Positions 19,417 through 29,042 of a stretch of DNA of 64,000 nucleotides are shown piece after piece (position 1 is the first letter of the stretch; every line of letters starts with the position of its first letter). The notes beneath the pieces were generated by a model, which was not told the DNA's origin, did not search any database, and was given only the letters and a program-made list of their open reading frames with translations. Position numbers and translations under genes: made by a program. Origin of the DNA: Staphylococcus cohnii subsp. cohnii (GTDB lineage: Bacteria; Bacillota; Bacilli; Staphylococcales; Staphylococcaceae). The stretch spans positions 1-64,000 of the forward strand of contig NZ_PPQC01000009.1 of assembly GCF_002902365.1 (NCBI RefSeq). The letters are read 5' to 3'.

Positions 19417-20208
19417 CTATACTTTGAATTTATATTTTTTTAAAATTTCTTGTGCTTCATCTGTTTTTAAAAATTCAACCCATGCTATTGCTAACTTTTT
19501 ATCTGAAATCGCCGCTGACTTATATGTGATAGGTTGTTTTAACTCAGCTGTTTGAATTTCTTTCACATTACTATCACCATTTTTTTGACTTTGATATAAA
19601 TCTGTTTTATAAACATAACCTAATTGGGCATTGCCTTTTTCAACATAATTTAATACTTGTCGCACGTCTTTGGCAAAGACTAAATGTGGTTTAACATCCT
19701 CATACAATTGATGATCTTTTAAGTATTGCTCAGCATATTTACCTGCAGGCACAGATTTAGCCTCACCTATAGCTAATTTTTCACCTTGCTTTAAATCAGA
19801 CACATTCTTATATGTACTATTAGATTCACCTATAAGTACTAAATCATTTTGTGCGTATTCATATTTATTTTGAGCTTGTTTGCCTAATGCATCAATATCT
19901 TTTGTATTTGCAGACATAAATACATCTACAGGTGCCCCCTTCTCAATTTGTTGTCTCAGGGCTCCTGATCCGCCATAATTAAATGTGATTTTTGCATTTT
20001 TATGTTTTTTATTAAATGCTTGTTCTAAATCTTTAGTGACATCTGTTAAACTTGCTGCTGCTGAAATATGTATTTCTTTCTTATTATCATCCTTATTGCT
20101 AGCATCTTTTTCACTATGATTATTTTCACTGTTAGAGTTGGAGCACCCAGTTATTAACATACAAATCATAATAGTAGCAATAATTAAAAAAAGCCAAGTT
20201 CTTTTCAT
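19417..20208 (-). CDS. modA: ModA, molybdate-binding lipoprotein
   Basis: A 263-residue extracellular solute-binding lipoprotein. A signal peptide ends in the lipobox LITGC, so Cys22 or so carries the lipid anchor. The mature protein begins with an Asn/Ser/Asp/Lys-rich linker, then SAAASLTDV, the oxyanion-binding stretch of ModA, followed by FNYGGSGALRQQIEKGAPVD. It delivers molybdate (or tungstate) to ModBC. The gal operon terminator lies just upstream, so it needs its own promoter in the short gap at about 20210-20250. Confidence 0.94.
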   Translation of the reverse strand: MKRTWLFLIIATIMICMLITGCSNSNSENNHSEKDASNKDDNKKEIHISAAASLTDVTKDLEQAFNKKHKNAKITFNYGGSGALRQQIEKGAPVDVFMSANTKDIDALGKQAQNKYEYAQNDLVLIGESNSTYKNVSDLKQGEKLAIGEAKSVPAGKYAEQYLKDHQLYEDVKPHLVFAKDVRQVLNYVEKGNAQLGYVYKTDLYQSQKNGDSNVKEIQTAELKQPITYKSAAISDKKLAIAWVEFLKTDEAQEILKKYKFKV

Positions 20209-20260
20209 TTAGTTGCCTCCTTTTTCATATAATTATATGCCTCTTTATTTCAAAAAAAAA

Positions 20261-20297
20261 GAGCATATACTAAAGTAAAAACGACTTTGTATAGCTC
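20261..20297 (-). terminator. Terminator of the galRKET operon
   Basis: GAGCATATACTAAAGT (20261-20276) pairs with ACTTTGTATAGCTC (20284-20297) with small bulges. On the minus strand a run of nine T follows. It is placed between galT and modA. Confidence 0.85.
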
Positions 20298-20311
20298 AAT
20301 TTTCAAAATAT

Positions 20312-21805
20312 TTATTGTAACGAGGTAATAAACGTCTTAAATGCATTTTGACCTTGTGGTGTATTTTTAAATACACCTGCATCCTCTAGTACGCGTTTGA
20401 ATTTAAAACCAAGTTCTTTTTCAATAATTTCTTCTACGTTCTTTTCATTAATATCATATCGTTGCGCCATATCTTCTGCCCATGATTGATGTATACCTAA
20501 TGTTTGTTGTTGATCACCTAATAAAAATGCCTTAACCTGTTGTAATTCTTGTTTTAATCTACCAGGCAAAATAGCAGTACCCATGACTTCTATTAATCCA
20601 ATGTTTTCTTTCTTAATATGTTGGACATCTTTATGAGGGTGAAAGACACCATCTGGATATTGTTCTGATGTTTGATTATCTCTTAAAACAATATCAAGTT
20701 CATATTGTTGTTCCCTATAACGGGCAATAGGCGTTACAGTGTGATGACGCTCGCCATTTTTACTGTATGCGCTTACATCTACAGTTTCATCTGAATAATT
20801 ATTCCATGCTTTTCTAATAAATTCTGCCGCCGCTACTAAGTCGTTTTTATCTTCACTTTTCAAACGAATGACACTCATAGGCCAATACAATGTCGAAGCC
20901 GCTACTGTTGGGAATTGTTTTAAACTAAAGTTGTGCAATTCCTTAGCGTTGTCCATCGGAAATGTGTGTCTACCCGATTGATAATGATTGTGTGTCAAAA
21001 TTGAACCACCAACGAGTGGTATATCTGCATTCGAACCAATGAAGTAATGTGGAAATTTATCTACAAAATCTAACAGTTGTACAAATGTTTGCTTATCTAT
21101 GTTCATAGGCACATGCGATTGAGATAAAACGATACTATGTTCTTTAAAATAGGCATATGGAGAATATTGAAAACCCCATTGTTCTTGTCCTAAGTTCAAT
21201 CTGATAATACGATGATTTGTTCTCGCAGCTTGTATTACAGAGCCTTTAAACCCTTCATTTTCCATGCATAGTGCGCATTTAGGATAATCTGTTGCAGGCG
21301 CTTCTTTCGCTTTGGCAATTTGTTTAGCATCTTTTTCTGGCTTGGATAGATTGATTGTTATTTCCATATCACCATATTCACTTGCTGTGTTGAAATTTAT
21401 ATTATGCGCAATTGCATCTTCTTTCACATAATGATTGCGTTTGGTTATGTTATAAAAATAGTCTGTCGCTTTCTTCGGACTCTGTTGATATAATTCATAA
21501 AACTTATGATTCAGTACAGATGGACGTGGTGTGATTAAATCTAATATTTGTGCTTCAATGATCTCTTTGCTATATAATGCCTCATCTATACATTTGTTAT
21601 TAATTGCTTCTTGAATCCAGTATTGTGTTATCTCAAGTGCAGTTGTCTCTGAATTAAATTTGGAAGTTGTTGTATCATCTATACCTGAAGCATTTAAAAT
21701 ACTCAGTAACCTATTTTGAATATAAATGGCGTCTTCCGCTTCATAATCCCCATGTACAATAGCGTGAGATACAAATAATTGGACAGCGTAGTTATTTAAT
21801 AACAT
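20312..21805 (-). CDS. galT: GalT, class II UDP-glucose-hexose-1-phosphate uridylyltransferase
   Basis: A 497-residue class II GalT, the Gram-positive form that is unrelated in length to the 348-residue E. coli enzyme. It exchanges galactose-1-phosphate with UDP-glucose in the Leloir pathway. Cys pair CALC near residue 174, HSIVLSQSHVPM and HNHYQSGRH (catalytic His region) are visible. The ribosome binding site AGGAGG is built into the last codons of galE, so galT translation is coupled to galE. Confidence 0.93.
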   Translation of the reverse strand: MLLNNYAVQLFVSHAIVHGDYEAEDAIYIQNRLLSILNASGIDDTTTSKFNSETTALEITQYWIQEAINNKCIDEALYSKEIIEAQILDLITPRPSVLNHKFYELYQQSPKKATDYFYNITKRNHYVKEDAIAHNINFNTASEYGDMEITINLSKPEKDAKQIAKAKEAPATDYPKCALCMENEGFKGSVIQAARTNHRIIRLNLGQEQWGFQYSPYAYFKEHSIVLSQSHVPMNIDKQTFVQLLDFVDKFPHYFIGSNADIPLVGGSILTHNHYQSGRHTFPMDNAKELHNFSLKQFPTVAASTLYWPMSVIRLKSEDKNDLVAAAEFIRKAWNNYSDETVDVSAYSKNGERHHTVTPIARYREQQYELDIVLRDNQTSEQYPDGVFHPHKDVQHIKKENIGLIEVMGTAILPGRLKQELQQVKAFLLGDQQQTLGIHQSWAEDMAQRYDINEKNVEEIIEKELGFKFKRVLEDAGVFKNTPQGQNAFKTFITSLQ

Positions 21806-21808
21806 GCA

Positions 21809-22801
21809 TTATACCTCCTGATATCCGTTAGGATGCTTTTCATGCCATTGCCAAGCAGAACCAATAATATCATGTATATCATCATGTTTAGGTTTCCATC
21901 CTAATATTTGCTGTGCTTTATTACTTGATGCAATTAATTTGCTAGGGTCTCCGGCTCTTCTTTCACCTACAACTGCATTTATTGTTTTACCTGTAACTTT
22001 TCTTGCTGCTTCTAAAATTTCAAACACAGAATATCCTTGACTGCTACCTAAATTAAATGCACCTGATTCTCCACCATTTTTCAAATGTTGAAACGCTAAG
22101 ATATGTGCATCAATTAAATCGACGACATGTAAATAATCTCGTATGCAAGAGCCATCTTCCGTATCATAATCATCGCCAAAAACAGTTAATTCATCTCTTT
22201 GTCCTAAAGCTACTTGTAATACAATTGGTATTAAATGCGTCTCAGGTCTGTGGTCTTCTCCAATTGTGCCATCCTCTTTTGCTCCTGCAACATTAAAGTA
22301 GCGTAGTGCAGTATAATTCACACCATAAGCTTCATGACTCCAATGCATCATTTTTTCCATCATTAATTTACTCTCACCATAAGGACTTGTTGGCGTTTTA
22401 GAATCATCCTCTGTAATTGGCACAGAATCTGGTTCACCATATACTGCTGCAGTTGATGAGAAAACAATATGCGCTACCTCATGATCATACATAACTTCTA
22501 ACAATACTTGTAAACCATTAACATTATTATTGAAATAGGATAGTGGTTTTTCAACAGATTCACCAACTAATGAGTATGCACAAAAATGAAATACGCCTTC
22601 AATATTTTCGTTATTAAATACGTTTTCTAAAAATGCCTTATCACGAATATCACCTTCGTAAAACTTTGCATTATTGTTTACTGCTGCTTTATGTCCAGTG
22701 CCTAAATTATCTACAACAACAACATCATAGCCTCTATGAATTAATTGATCTACTGCATGACTTCCAATATAACCTGCGCCACCTAATACTAGTACACCCA
22801 T
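21809..22801 (-). CDS. galE: GalE, UDP-glucose 4-epimerase
   Basis: A 330-residue extended short-chain dehydrogenase. The NAD-binding GGAGYIGSH is at residues 7-15, the catalytic motif is YGESK with the preceding SSTAAVYG serine, and RYFNVAGA and the C-terminal PKHDDI block are typical. It interconverts UDP-galactose and UDP-glucose, for catabolism and possibly for wall or capsule precursors. It lies 29 bases after galK with AAGGAAGGG upstream of its ATG. Confidence 0.95.
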   Translation of the reverse strand: MGVLVLGGAGYIGSHAVDQLIHRGYDVVVVDNLGTGHKAAVNNNAKFYEGDIRDKAFLENVFNNENIEGVFHFCAYSLVGESVEKPLSYFNNNVNGLQVLLEVMYDHEVAHIVFSSTAAVYGEPDSVPITEDDSKTPTSPYGESKLMMEKMMHWSHEAYGVNYTALRYFNVAGAKEDGTIGEDHRPETHLIPIVLQVALGQRDELTVFGDDYDTEDGSCIRDYLHVVDLIDAHILAFQHLKNGGESGAFNLGSSQGYSVFEILEAARKVTGKTINAVVGERRAGDPSKLIASSNKAQQILGWKPKHDDIHDIIGSAWQWHEKHPNGYQEV

Positions 22802-22830
22802 GAAAAAACCCTTCCTTTTTTAATTTGATT

Positions 22831-23991
22831 TTAAATTATTTTTACGCCATCACTAATGCCGACATGATAAAACGATGGTTCATAACCGATTTTTTCTATA
22901 TATTTTTTTGTAACTTTATCTTCTAATTCTTGGATTTGATTTTTGTGCACTAACGCAATTGCACAACCTGCAAAACCTGCGCCTGTCATTCTTGCACCGA
23001 GCACACCTTCCACTTGTTGAGCTGTTTCAGCCAACGTATCAAGTTCAATACCTGTTACTTCATAGTCATCTTTTAAAGATGCATGTGAATCATTTAATAA
23101 TTGTCCAAATTTTTCAAAATCATTATCGGATAATGCTTGATAAGCAAGTTTCGTACGTTCATTTTCTGAAACAGCATGTTTTGCTCTTCTACGTTTTACG
23201 TCATCTTTAATAAGCATTTGATGTGCTTTAAATTGTTCCATCGTTAATTCACCTAAAGATTCAATATTCAATTTGTGTTGTAATGATGACAGCGCAGATT
23301 CACATTCACTTCTGCGTTCATTATATTTACTTTCAGTTAATGAGCGGCGTTTATTGGTATTCATAATCGATATGACATAATCTCCAAATTTAGCCGGTAC
23401 AAATTCATAATTTAACGTTGCGGTATCTAATAATACGGCATGTTCTGCTTTTCCCATACCTATTATAAATTGATCCATAATTCCTGAATTGACACCCATA
23501 AATTGATTTTCAGTACGTTGACCTATCTTAATGAGTTCTAATCTCTCTAAATTCAAGTTGAATAACTGTTTTATCAGCCAACCGATTAATAATTCTATTG
23601 ATGCAGAAGATGAAAGACTAGCGCCGTTTGGAATATTACCTTCAATCAAAATATCAAAGCCTTGTTTAATTACTGAAAAAGCTTCTACTAAATATTTAAT
23701 AACACCTTTAGGATAATTCGCCCAATCATGTTCCTTATCAAAATCTAAATGGTCTAAATCGAAGGTAATCATACCTATGTTTTCAAAATTATTAGAATAT
23801 AGGCGAACCAAATTATCTTCTCGTTTAACTGCTAAACCATATGTGCCTAATTCAATTGCTGCTGGAAAAACATAACCTCCATTATAATCTGTATGTTCTC
23901 CAATAAAGTTAATTCTTCCTGGTGCAAATGCACGCACTTCAGGCTGTTTGTCAAATATTCTTTCAAATTTCTCGCGCATAGCTTCTAACAT
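22831..23991 (-). CDS. galK: GalK, galactokinase
   Basis: A 386-residue GHMP kinase. The N-terminal galactokinase signature GRINFIGEHTDYNGGYVFP is near residue 26, the ATP loop GASLSSSASIE near 122, and the third motif GARMTGAGFAGC near 342. It phosphorylates galactose at O1, the first Leloir step. It is the first structural gene downstream of galR, with a promoter and repeated half-sites in the 99-base gap. GGAGTGG precedes its ATG. Confidence 0.95.
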   Translation of the reverse strand: MLEAMREKFERIFDKQPEVRAFAPGRINFIGEHTDYNGGYVFPAAIELGTYGLAVKREDNLVRLYSNNFENIGMITFDLDHLDFDKEHDWANYPKGVIKYLVEAFSVIKQGFDILIEGNIPNGASLSSSASIELLIGWLIKQLFNLNLERLELIKIGQRTENQFMGVNSGIMDQFIIGMGKAEHAVLLDTATLNYEFVPAKFGDYVISIMNTNKRRSLTESKYNERRSECESALSSLQHKLNIESLGELTMEQFKAHQMLIKDDVKRRRAKHAVSENERTKLAYQALSDNDFEKFGQLLNDSHASLKDDYEVTGIELDTLAETAQQVEGVLGARMTGAGFAGCAIALVHKNQIQELEDKVTKKYIEKIGYEPSFYHVGISDGVKII

Positions 23992-24039
23992 AATATTCCA
24001 CTCCTTTAAAAAACGATATAAACCAAAATCTAACCCCTT

Positions 24040-24084
24040 AGTAAACTTAAATAAAGTTTACTTGTTTACTAAATGTTTTGTCAA
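24040..24084 (-). promoter_or_regulatory. galK promoter with GalR-type half-sites
   Basis: On the minus strand TTGACA (24084-24079) is a good -35 and TAAACT (24060-24055) a possible -10 at 18 bases. Three copies of the 7-mer AGTAAAC or its complement GTTTACT occur at 24040-24046, 24056-24062 and 24064-24070, overlapping the promoter. The same 7-mer is repeated upstream of galR, which points to binding by GalR. Confidence 0.6.
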
Positions 24085-24090
24085 TATACA

Positions 24091-25110
<1,020 letters not shown>

Positions 25111-25132
25111 TCAAATCACCTCTCAACTTCAT

Positions 25133-25150
25133 GTTTACTATAAGTTTACT
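25133..25150. promoter_or_regulatory. Candidate autoregulatory operator of galR
   Basis: Two direct copies of GTTTACT at 25133-25139 and 25144-25150, 11 bases apart, lie 26 bases upstream of the galR start codon. They match the half-sites in front of galK. Confidence 0.5.
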
Positions 25151-25275
25151 TCTAAGCATGCTATATATCAATCATATATTGTAGTTATAAGTATGTTTAT
25201 GAATACAGTTTATTTTTTTTGCAACAAAAAATACGCTAAAATAGTTAGTGAATAGGAACTGGGGGGATAAATACT

Positions 25276-26064
25276 ATGAATGAAGATGTTTTAACAAATC
25301 AACATATAGTTAGATATGAAAACGGCAAACTTATTGAAACAACAGACCATTACGTCACAGAATTCCCACTGACAATCATGGTCAATCGGGAAGAATTTGC
25401 AACAGTCATTTGCAGTCCAAATCATATGGAAGAATTGGTCTTAGGTTTTTTAGCTTCAGAAGGAGCTATATTAAAAAATGATGATTTAAAATCTATCCAA
25501 ATAGACGACAGTAAAGGCTTTGCCCATGTAGAATTAAGCAAATCACTAAATGATCGGTTTGAATATTCTACTAAACGTATGATTGCATCATGTTGCGGTA
25601 AGAGTCGTGAATTTTATTTCCACAATGATGCTGCTATAGCTAAAACATCTATGTCTAAAATTAAACTTGCCCCTCAACAAGTACTTAATATGATGACACG
25701 CTTACAAAGCGCAAGTAAAATTTTCAAACAAACTGGTGGCTTACATAATGCTGCCATTAGTGATGGAGAGACATTTTTTGAACATAGACAAGATATTGGT
25801 AGACATAATGCTTTAGATAAACTTTATGGTTATTGTATACAACATCATATACCTGTGCGAGACAAAGTATTAATTTTTAGTGGGCGCATATCATCTGAGA
25901 TTCTTATTAAAGCTGCGAAAATTGGTGTTGGCGTTATTTTATCTAAATCCGCACCAACTACATTAGCTGTAACGCTTGCCAATGATTTAAATATTACAGC
26001 AATCGGTTTTATTCGTGATGGTAATTTTAATGTTTATAGCCATCCAGAGCGCATAATATCATAG
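25276..26064 (+). CDS. fdhD: FdhD, sulfurtransferase for formate dehydrogenase
   Basis: A 262-residue FdhD (NarQ) protein. It moves sulfur from a cysteine desulfurase to the molybdenum cofactor, needed for formate dehydrogenase activity. The active-site loop ASCCGKS near residue 110 has the paired cysteines, and GGLHNAAI and DIGRHNALDKL are family marks. It stands alone, divergent from galR, about 24 kb from fdhA, its client. The start follows a purine-rich GGGGGGA. Confidence 0.95.
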   Translation: MNEDVLTNQHIVRYENGKLIETTDHYVTEFPLTIMVNREEFATVICSPNHMEELVLGFLASEGAILKNDDLKSIQIDDSKGFAHVELSKSLNDRFEYSTKRMIASCCGKSREFYFHNDAAIAKTSMSKIKLAPQQVLNMMTRLQSASKIFKQTGGLHNAAISDGETFFEHRQDIGRHNALDKLYGYCIQHHIPVRDKVLIFSGRISSEILIKAAKIGVGVILSKSAPTTLAVTLANDLNITAIGFIRDGNFNVYSHPERIIS

Positions 26065-26384
26065 TGATTAAAAAGTATCCCTCACTATATGAAAATGTCA
26101 AATTACAAGTAAATCTTATGCGATATGTTACCTAATGTTTGTTTTTTATCCATTGATTTATGCAATGTTATAAAAACATCTATACTCATTCACTATTAAA
26201 ATATTGAGTGTGAATTGGTGCAGATGTTTAAAAAAATCATTTGGCAAATATGAAAGTATTAAGCTATGTCTTCAGAAATCGTGCATAAAAAATGTCGACA
26301 AAGTTGGAAACTTTGTCGACACGCTAATATCTTCACTATGTGAAAATACTTTTTAAATTATAGTAAAAAAACATTAGAGCTTAT
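26065..26384. other. Intergenic stretch between fdhD and the GNAT gene
   Basis: About 320 AT-rich bases between two converging genes. Apart from the strong hairpin at 26293-26321 I see no gene or repeat. Confidence 0.5.
26293..26321 (-). terminator. Perfect 13-bp hairpin, terminator of the GNAT gene
   Basis: TGTCGACAAAGTT (26293-26305), loop GGA, AACTTTGTCGACA (26309-26321). The six A before it give a T-run on the minus strand. Confidence 0.85.
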
Positions 26385-27137
26385 TCAAATATCTTCTTTT
26401 ACGATATGATAGCAAAAGCTTATAAATACATAACCTTGCTTCACATACATTTCTTTTGCACTATCTTCTCCATCAGCAATCAGTATCAATGGTTTTGGCA
26501 TGGCTAACTCTGCAACAAAACTTTGCATCACGCTACCAACACCTTGTCTTTGATGACATGCTAATACGCCAAAACCATCAATTTCAACAGTTGTCTCATC
26601 TATAACCAAATCTAATATACCAGCCGGAACACCTTGCTTATAAGCTATAAGACGTGTTTTAGCATCATTAATATATTGGTTTTTAATCATATTAGAACTT
26701 TCCCTGACATATTCCTCACCATATGGTGCTGCAAACTGGCTATGAACACTTATATAATCATCTATGGTATGCTCATCCACGACTTTAACTTCGATTTCAG
26801 AGTCTACATATTTTTTGAAATTTTGGGGTTCAATCGCATATAACTCCATTAGACCCAATTCAAATTGTTCTTGATTAATTAACGCTATCCATTGTTGATC
26901 CAATTCTATATTTTCAGGAAAAGTAAAGGTTAAATGATTAGAGCTTTGTTGCTTATGCATATGTGTTTGTGTAGCTATATCTGCTTTCCATTGTTTAATC
27001 GAAGGCATTTGTTTGTACACCCATTTATTTGCATCAAATACTAAAGGGATTTGAGGAGTTAAATAAATTACTTTATCTTCATCTTCAGCATAAATATTCC
27101 CGGGTTGGAAAATATTGTTTAAAGTAATGTTTGCCAT
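26385..27137 (-). CDS. GNAT-family N-acetyltransferase
   Basis: A 250-residue protein. The C-terminal third has the acetyl-CoA binding pattern in GFGVLACHQRQGVGSVMQSF (the Q/R-x-x-G-x-G/A loop) and ends in KEMYVKQGYVFIS. The N-terminal part is a poorly conserved second domain, as in two-domain GNATs. The ATG at 27137 has GGGGAG at good spacing; a GTG nine bases earlier is less likely. It lies 30 bases downstream of bioY, so the two may be co-transcribed. The acceptor substrate is unknown. Confidence 0.78.
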   Translation of the reverse strand: MANITLNNIFQPGNIYAEDEDKVIYLTPQIPLVFDANKWVYKQMPSIKQWKADIATQTHMHKQQSSNHLTFTFPENIELDQQWIALINQEQFELGLMELYAIEPQNFKKYVDSEIEVKVVDEHTIDDYISVHSQFAAPYGEEYVRESSNMIKNQYINDAKTRLIAYKQGVPAGILDLVIDETTVEIDGFGVLACHQRQGVGSVMQSFVAELAMPKPLILIADGEDSAKEMYVKQGYVFISFCYHIVKEDI

Positions 27138-27167
27138 TATTTTCACTCCCCTTTATCGAAACTGATT

Positions 27168-27716
27168 TTACTTAAGTAATTGTTTAAATCGACTATGGTT
27201 TAACATGATATTACCAATTAAGCTGGCAATCAAAGCTTTAATAATATCACCAGGCATAAATACAAAAGAAAGCATAACCGATTTAGAAATCGGTAAATTC
27301 GTTATCAGTCCCATTATAATCGTACCGACAATATCTAATAAAACGACCCCTATCACTACTGTCGCTATCAATAATACAATAAAGTTGATTCTTTTCAAAT
27401 ATAAGTCCCTTACAAGTCCAATGAGATATGTAACAACAGGATACATAAATAAAAAACCAGCTGATGGCCCTGCAAATACACCAATACCACCACGACCACC
27501 TGATAGTAACGGTAATCCAGCAACAACTAAAAGTAATAAAACAATGATACTCAATGTTCCATATTTACGACCTAATAGAATAGCAGCTAGAAATATACCA
27601 ATATTTTGTAAAACAATTGGAACAGGCATGATTGGTAACGGGATTGCAGGTACAAAACCTAAAACTGCAATAATTGCAGTCATTAAAGCAGTATAAACTA
27701 AATATTTCGTTGACAT
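27168..27716 (-). CDS. bioY: BioY, biotin ECF transporter substrate-binding subunit
   Basis: A 182-residue membrane protein with six spans and the BioY signature GGRGGIGVFAGPSAGFL near residue 80, which forms the biotin site. It works with the shared ECF ATPases and EcfT encoded elsewhere. Two adjacent ATG codons (27719 and 27716) follow AAAGGAGG; the second has the better spacing. A BirA-type operator overlaps its promoter, which fits control by biotin. Confidence 0.92.
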   Translation of the reverse strand: MSTKYLVYTALMTAIIAVLGFVPAIPLPIMPVPIVLQNIGIFLAAILLGRKYGTLSIIVLLLLVVAGLPLLSGGRGGIGVFAGPSAGFLFMYPVVTYLIGLVRDLYLKRINFIVLLIATVVIGVVLLDIVGTIIMGLITNLPISKSVMLSFVFMPGDIIKALIASLIGNIMLNHSRFKQLLK

Positions 27717-27741
27717 CATCAAACCTCCTTTAATAAAAAAA

Positions 27742-27783
27742 ATTATACCACAAATGTAAACTATTAAAAACAAAAAGTTTACA
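27742..27783 (-). promoter_or_regulatory. bioY promoter with BirA operator
   Basis: TGTAAAC (27755-27761), 15 bases, GTTTACA (27777-27783): a perfect inverted repeat with the arm sequence and spacer of the Gram-positive BirA operator. The -10 TATAAT lies at 27742-27747 on the minus strand, so bound BirA would cover the -35 side of the promoter. Confidence 0.8.
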
Positions 27784-27809
27784 ATAAGGCGGTAGCCTTT
27801 TTACAAACA

Positions 27810-27855
27810 AAAACATGAGCCTGGACAACTTCACTTCGTCCAACACTCATGTTTT
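27810..27855 (-). terminator. Terminator of fhuD2
   Basis: AAAACATGAG and CTCATGTTTT are the outer arms, TGGAC and GTCCA the inner ones. T-rich sequence follows on the minus strand. The inner part resembles the common staphylococcal intergenic terminator family. Confidence 0.8.
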
Positions 27856-27905
27856 ATTTTAATGATGTCTAATTAAATCTTTAAAAAACTACTATAACCA
27901 TCGTT

Positions 27906-28823
27906 TTATGAGTTAGATTTCAAAAATTTTTCTTTCAAGTCTTTTCTCATAAATTCCAATGTATAAGGATCGTTATACCAATAAGTTTCTGCTTGTACCT
28001 CTATAACTTGATCATTTTTAACTGCAGATAAATTATTCCAGAGATCTGTTTTTTTATAACCTGGTTTTGTTTTACCTTCACTTGTAGAAACGATATAATC
28101 ACCAGCATAATCAGCTATTTTTTCTTGTTTAATTTCAGCCCATCCTTCTTTTTTAACTAATTCGTTAAGTTTGTCAGGCATTTTTAACCCAAAAGCTTGG
28201 TAAATGACTTCCCCACCACGACCCCAGTTAGGCCCGTATGTGTAAAGTTTTTTATCGAATTCATCAAAAATTGATACTGTTGTATTTTCACCAATTTTCT
28301 CTTTGATTGCTTCACCATCTTTTACGGTTTGTGATTTCCATTTTTCTTCCCATTTTTTTACTTTATCTTCTTTTCCAAGTAATTTACCTAATTGTCTTTG
28401 TTGGTCTAAATATTTATGCTTACCATAATCGTAAACTACAGTCGGTGCAATCTTTTTATACTTTTTAATGTTTTTATCAGTAGAGTAAGCTACGATTAAA
28501 TCTGGTTTTGTTTTAGCAACTTTTTCAACGTCATTTTCTCCAACTTTTTCAACGTCTTTAAATTTATCTTTTAAAATATTACTGCTGTCGACTTGCTCAT
28601 TTACTGCTACAATATTGCCTCCTAAATATTTAATTCCACCTGCATATGTAGGTGCAACCACTGCAATACGTTCTGGATTTTTAGGTATATCAATTTTCTT
28701 TCCACTATCTAATGTATAAGCTTTTGTATCTTCTTTTTTACTATCTGAGCCACTTTCAGATTGTTTCCCACAAGCAGCTAATATTAAAACCATTACAATA
28801 ATTGGAAATATTAATTTTTTCAT
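27906..28823 (-). CDS. fhuD2: FhuD2-like hydroxamate siderophore-binding lipoprotein
   Basis: A 305-residue substrate-binding lipoprotein with signal peptide and lipobox ILAAC near residue 18. The PKNPERIAVVAPTYAGG stretch and the C-terminal VSTSEGKTKPGYKK and YWYNDPYTLEFMRKDLKEK match S. aureus FhuD2, which binds ferric hydroxamates such as ferrichrome and hands them to FhuBG powered by FhuC, encoded elsewhere. A Fur box stands right downstream of its -10, so it should be iron-repressed. It is monocistronic. Confidence 0.92.
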   Translation of the reverse strand: MKKLIFPIIVMVLILAACGKQSESGSDSKKEDTKAYTLDSGKKIDIPKNPERIAVVAPTYAGGIKYLGGNIVAVNEQVDSSNILKDKFKDVEKVGENDVEKVAKTKPDLIVAYSTDKNIKKYKKIAPTVVYDYGKHKYLDQQRQLGKLLGKEDKVKKWEEKWKSQTVKDGEAIKEKIGENTTVSIFDEFDKKLYTYGPNWGRGGEVIYQAFGLKMPDKLNELVKKEGWAEIKQEKIADYAGDYIVSTSEGKTKPGYKKTDLWNNLSAVKNDQVIEVQAETYWYNDPYTLEFMRKDLKEKFLKSNS

Positions 28824-28837
28824 AAGGTCCCTCCGTT

Positions 28838-28890
28838 GAAAATGATTATCATTACCACTGAATTATATAATGATTATAAAATTTGTACAA
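28838..28890 (-). promoter_or_regulatory. Fur-controlled promoter of fhuD2
   Basis: On the minus strand -35 TTGTAC (28890-28885), 17 bases, -10 TATAAT (28867-28862), then the 19-bp Fur box GGTAATGATAATCATTTTC (28856-28838), which differs from the consensus at few positions. Confidence 0.88.
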
Positions 28891-28931
28891 TAGAAAACCT
28901 AAAATTTTTATTATTTTAAAAAATAAAAAAA

Positions 28932-28982
28932 GGAATGAGTATATGAAATCAACTTTAATTATTGATTTCATATACTCATTCC
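28932..28982 (-). terminator. Terminator of the acyl-CoA-dehydrogenase-like gene
   Basis: A stem of 21 perfect base pairs (28932-28952 with 28962-28982) around a short loop; A-rich sequence before it gives T-runs on the minus strand. It also ends anything read through from the opposite side. Confidence 0.88.
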
Positions 28983-29042
28983 AAAATATAAAGCTTGTTC
29001 AAAGCATTCATTTACTTTAAAAATAGGCCATGTTCTCTTTAT

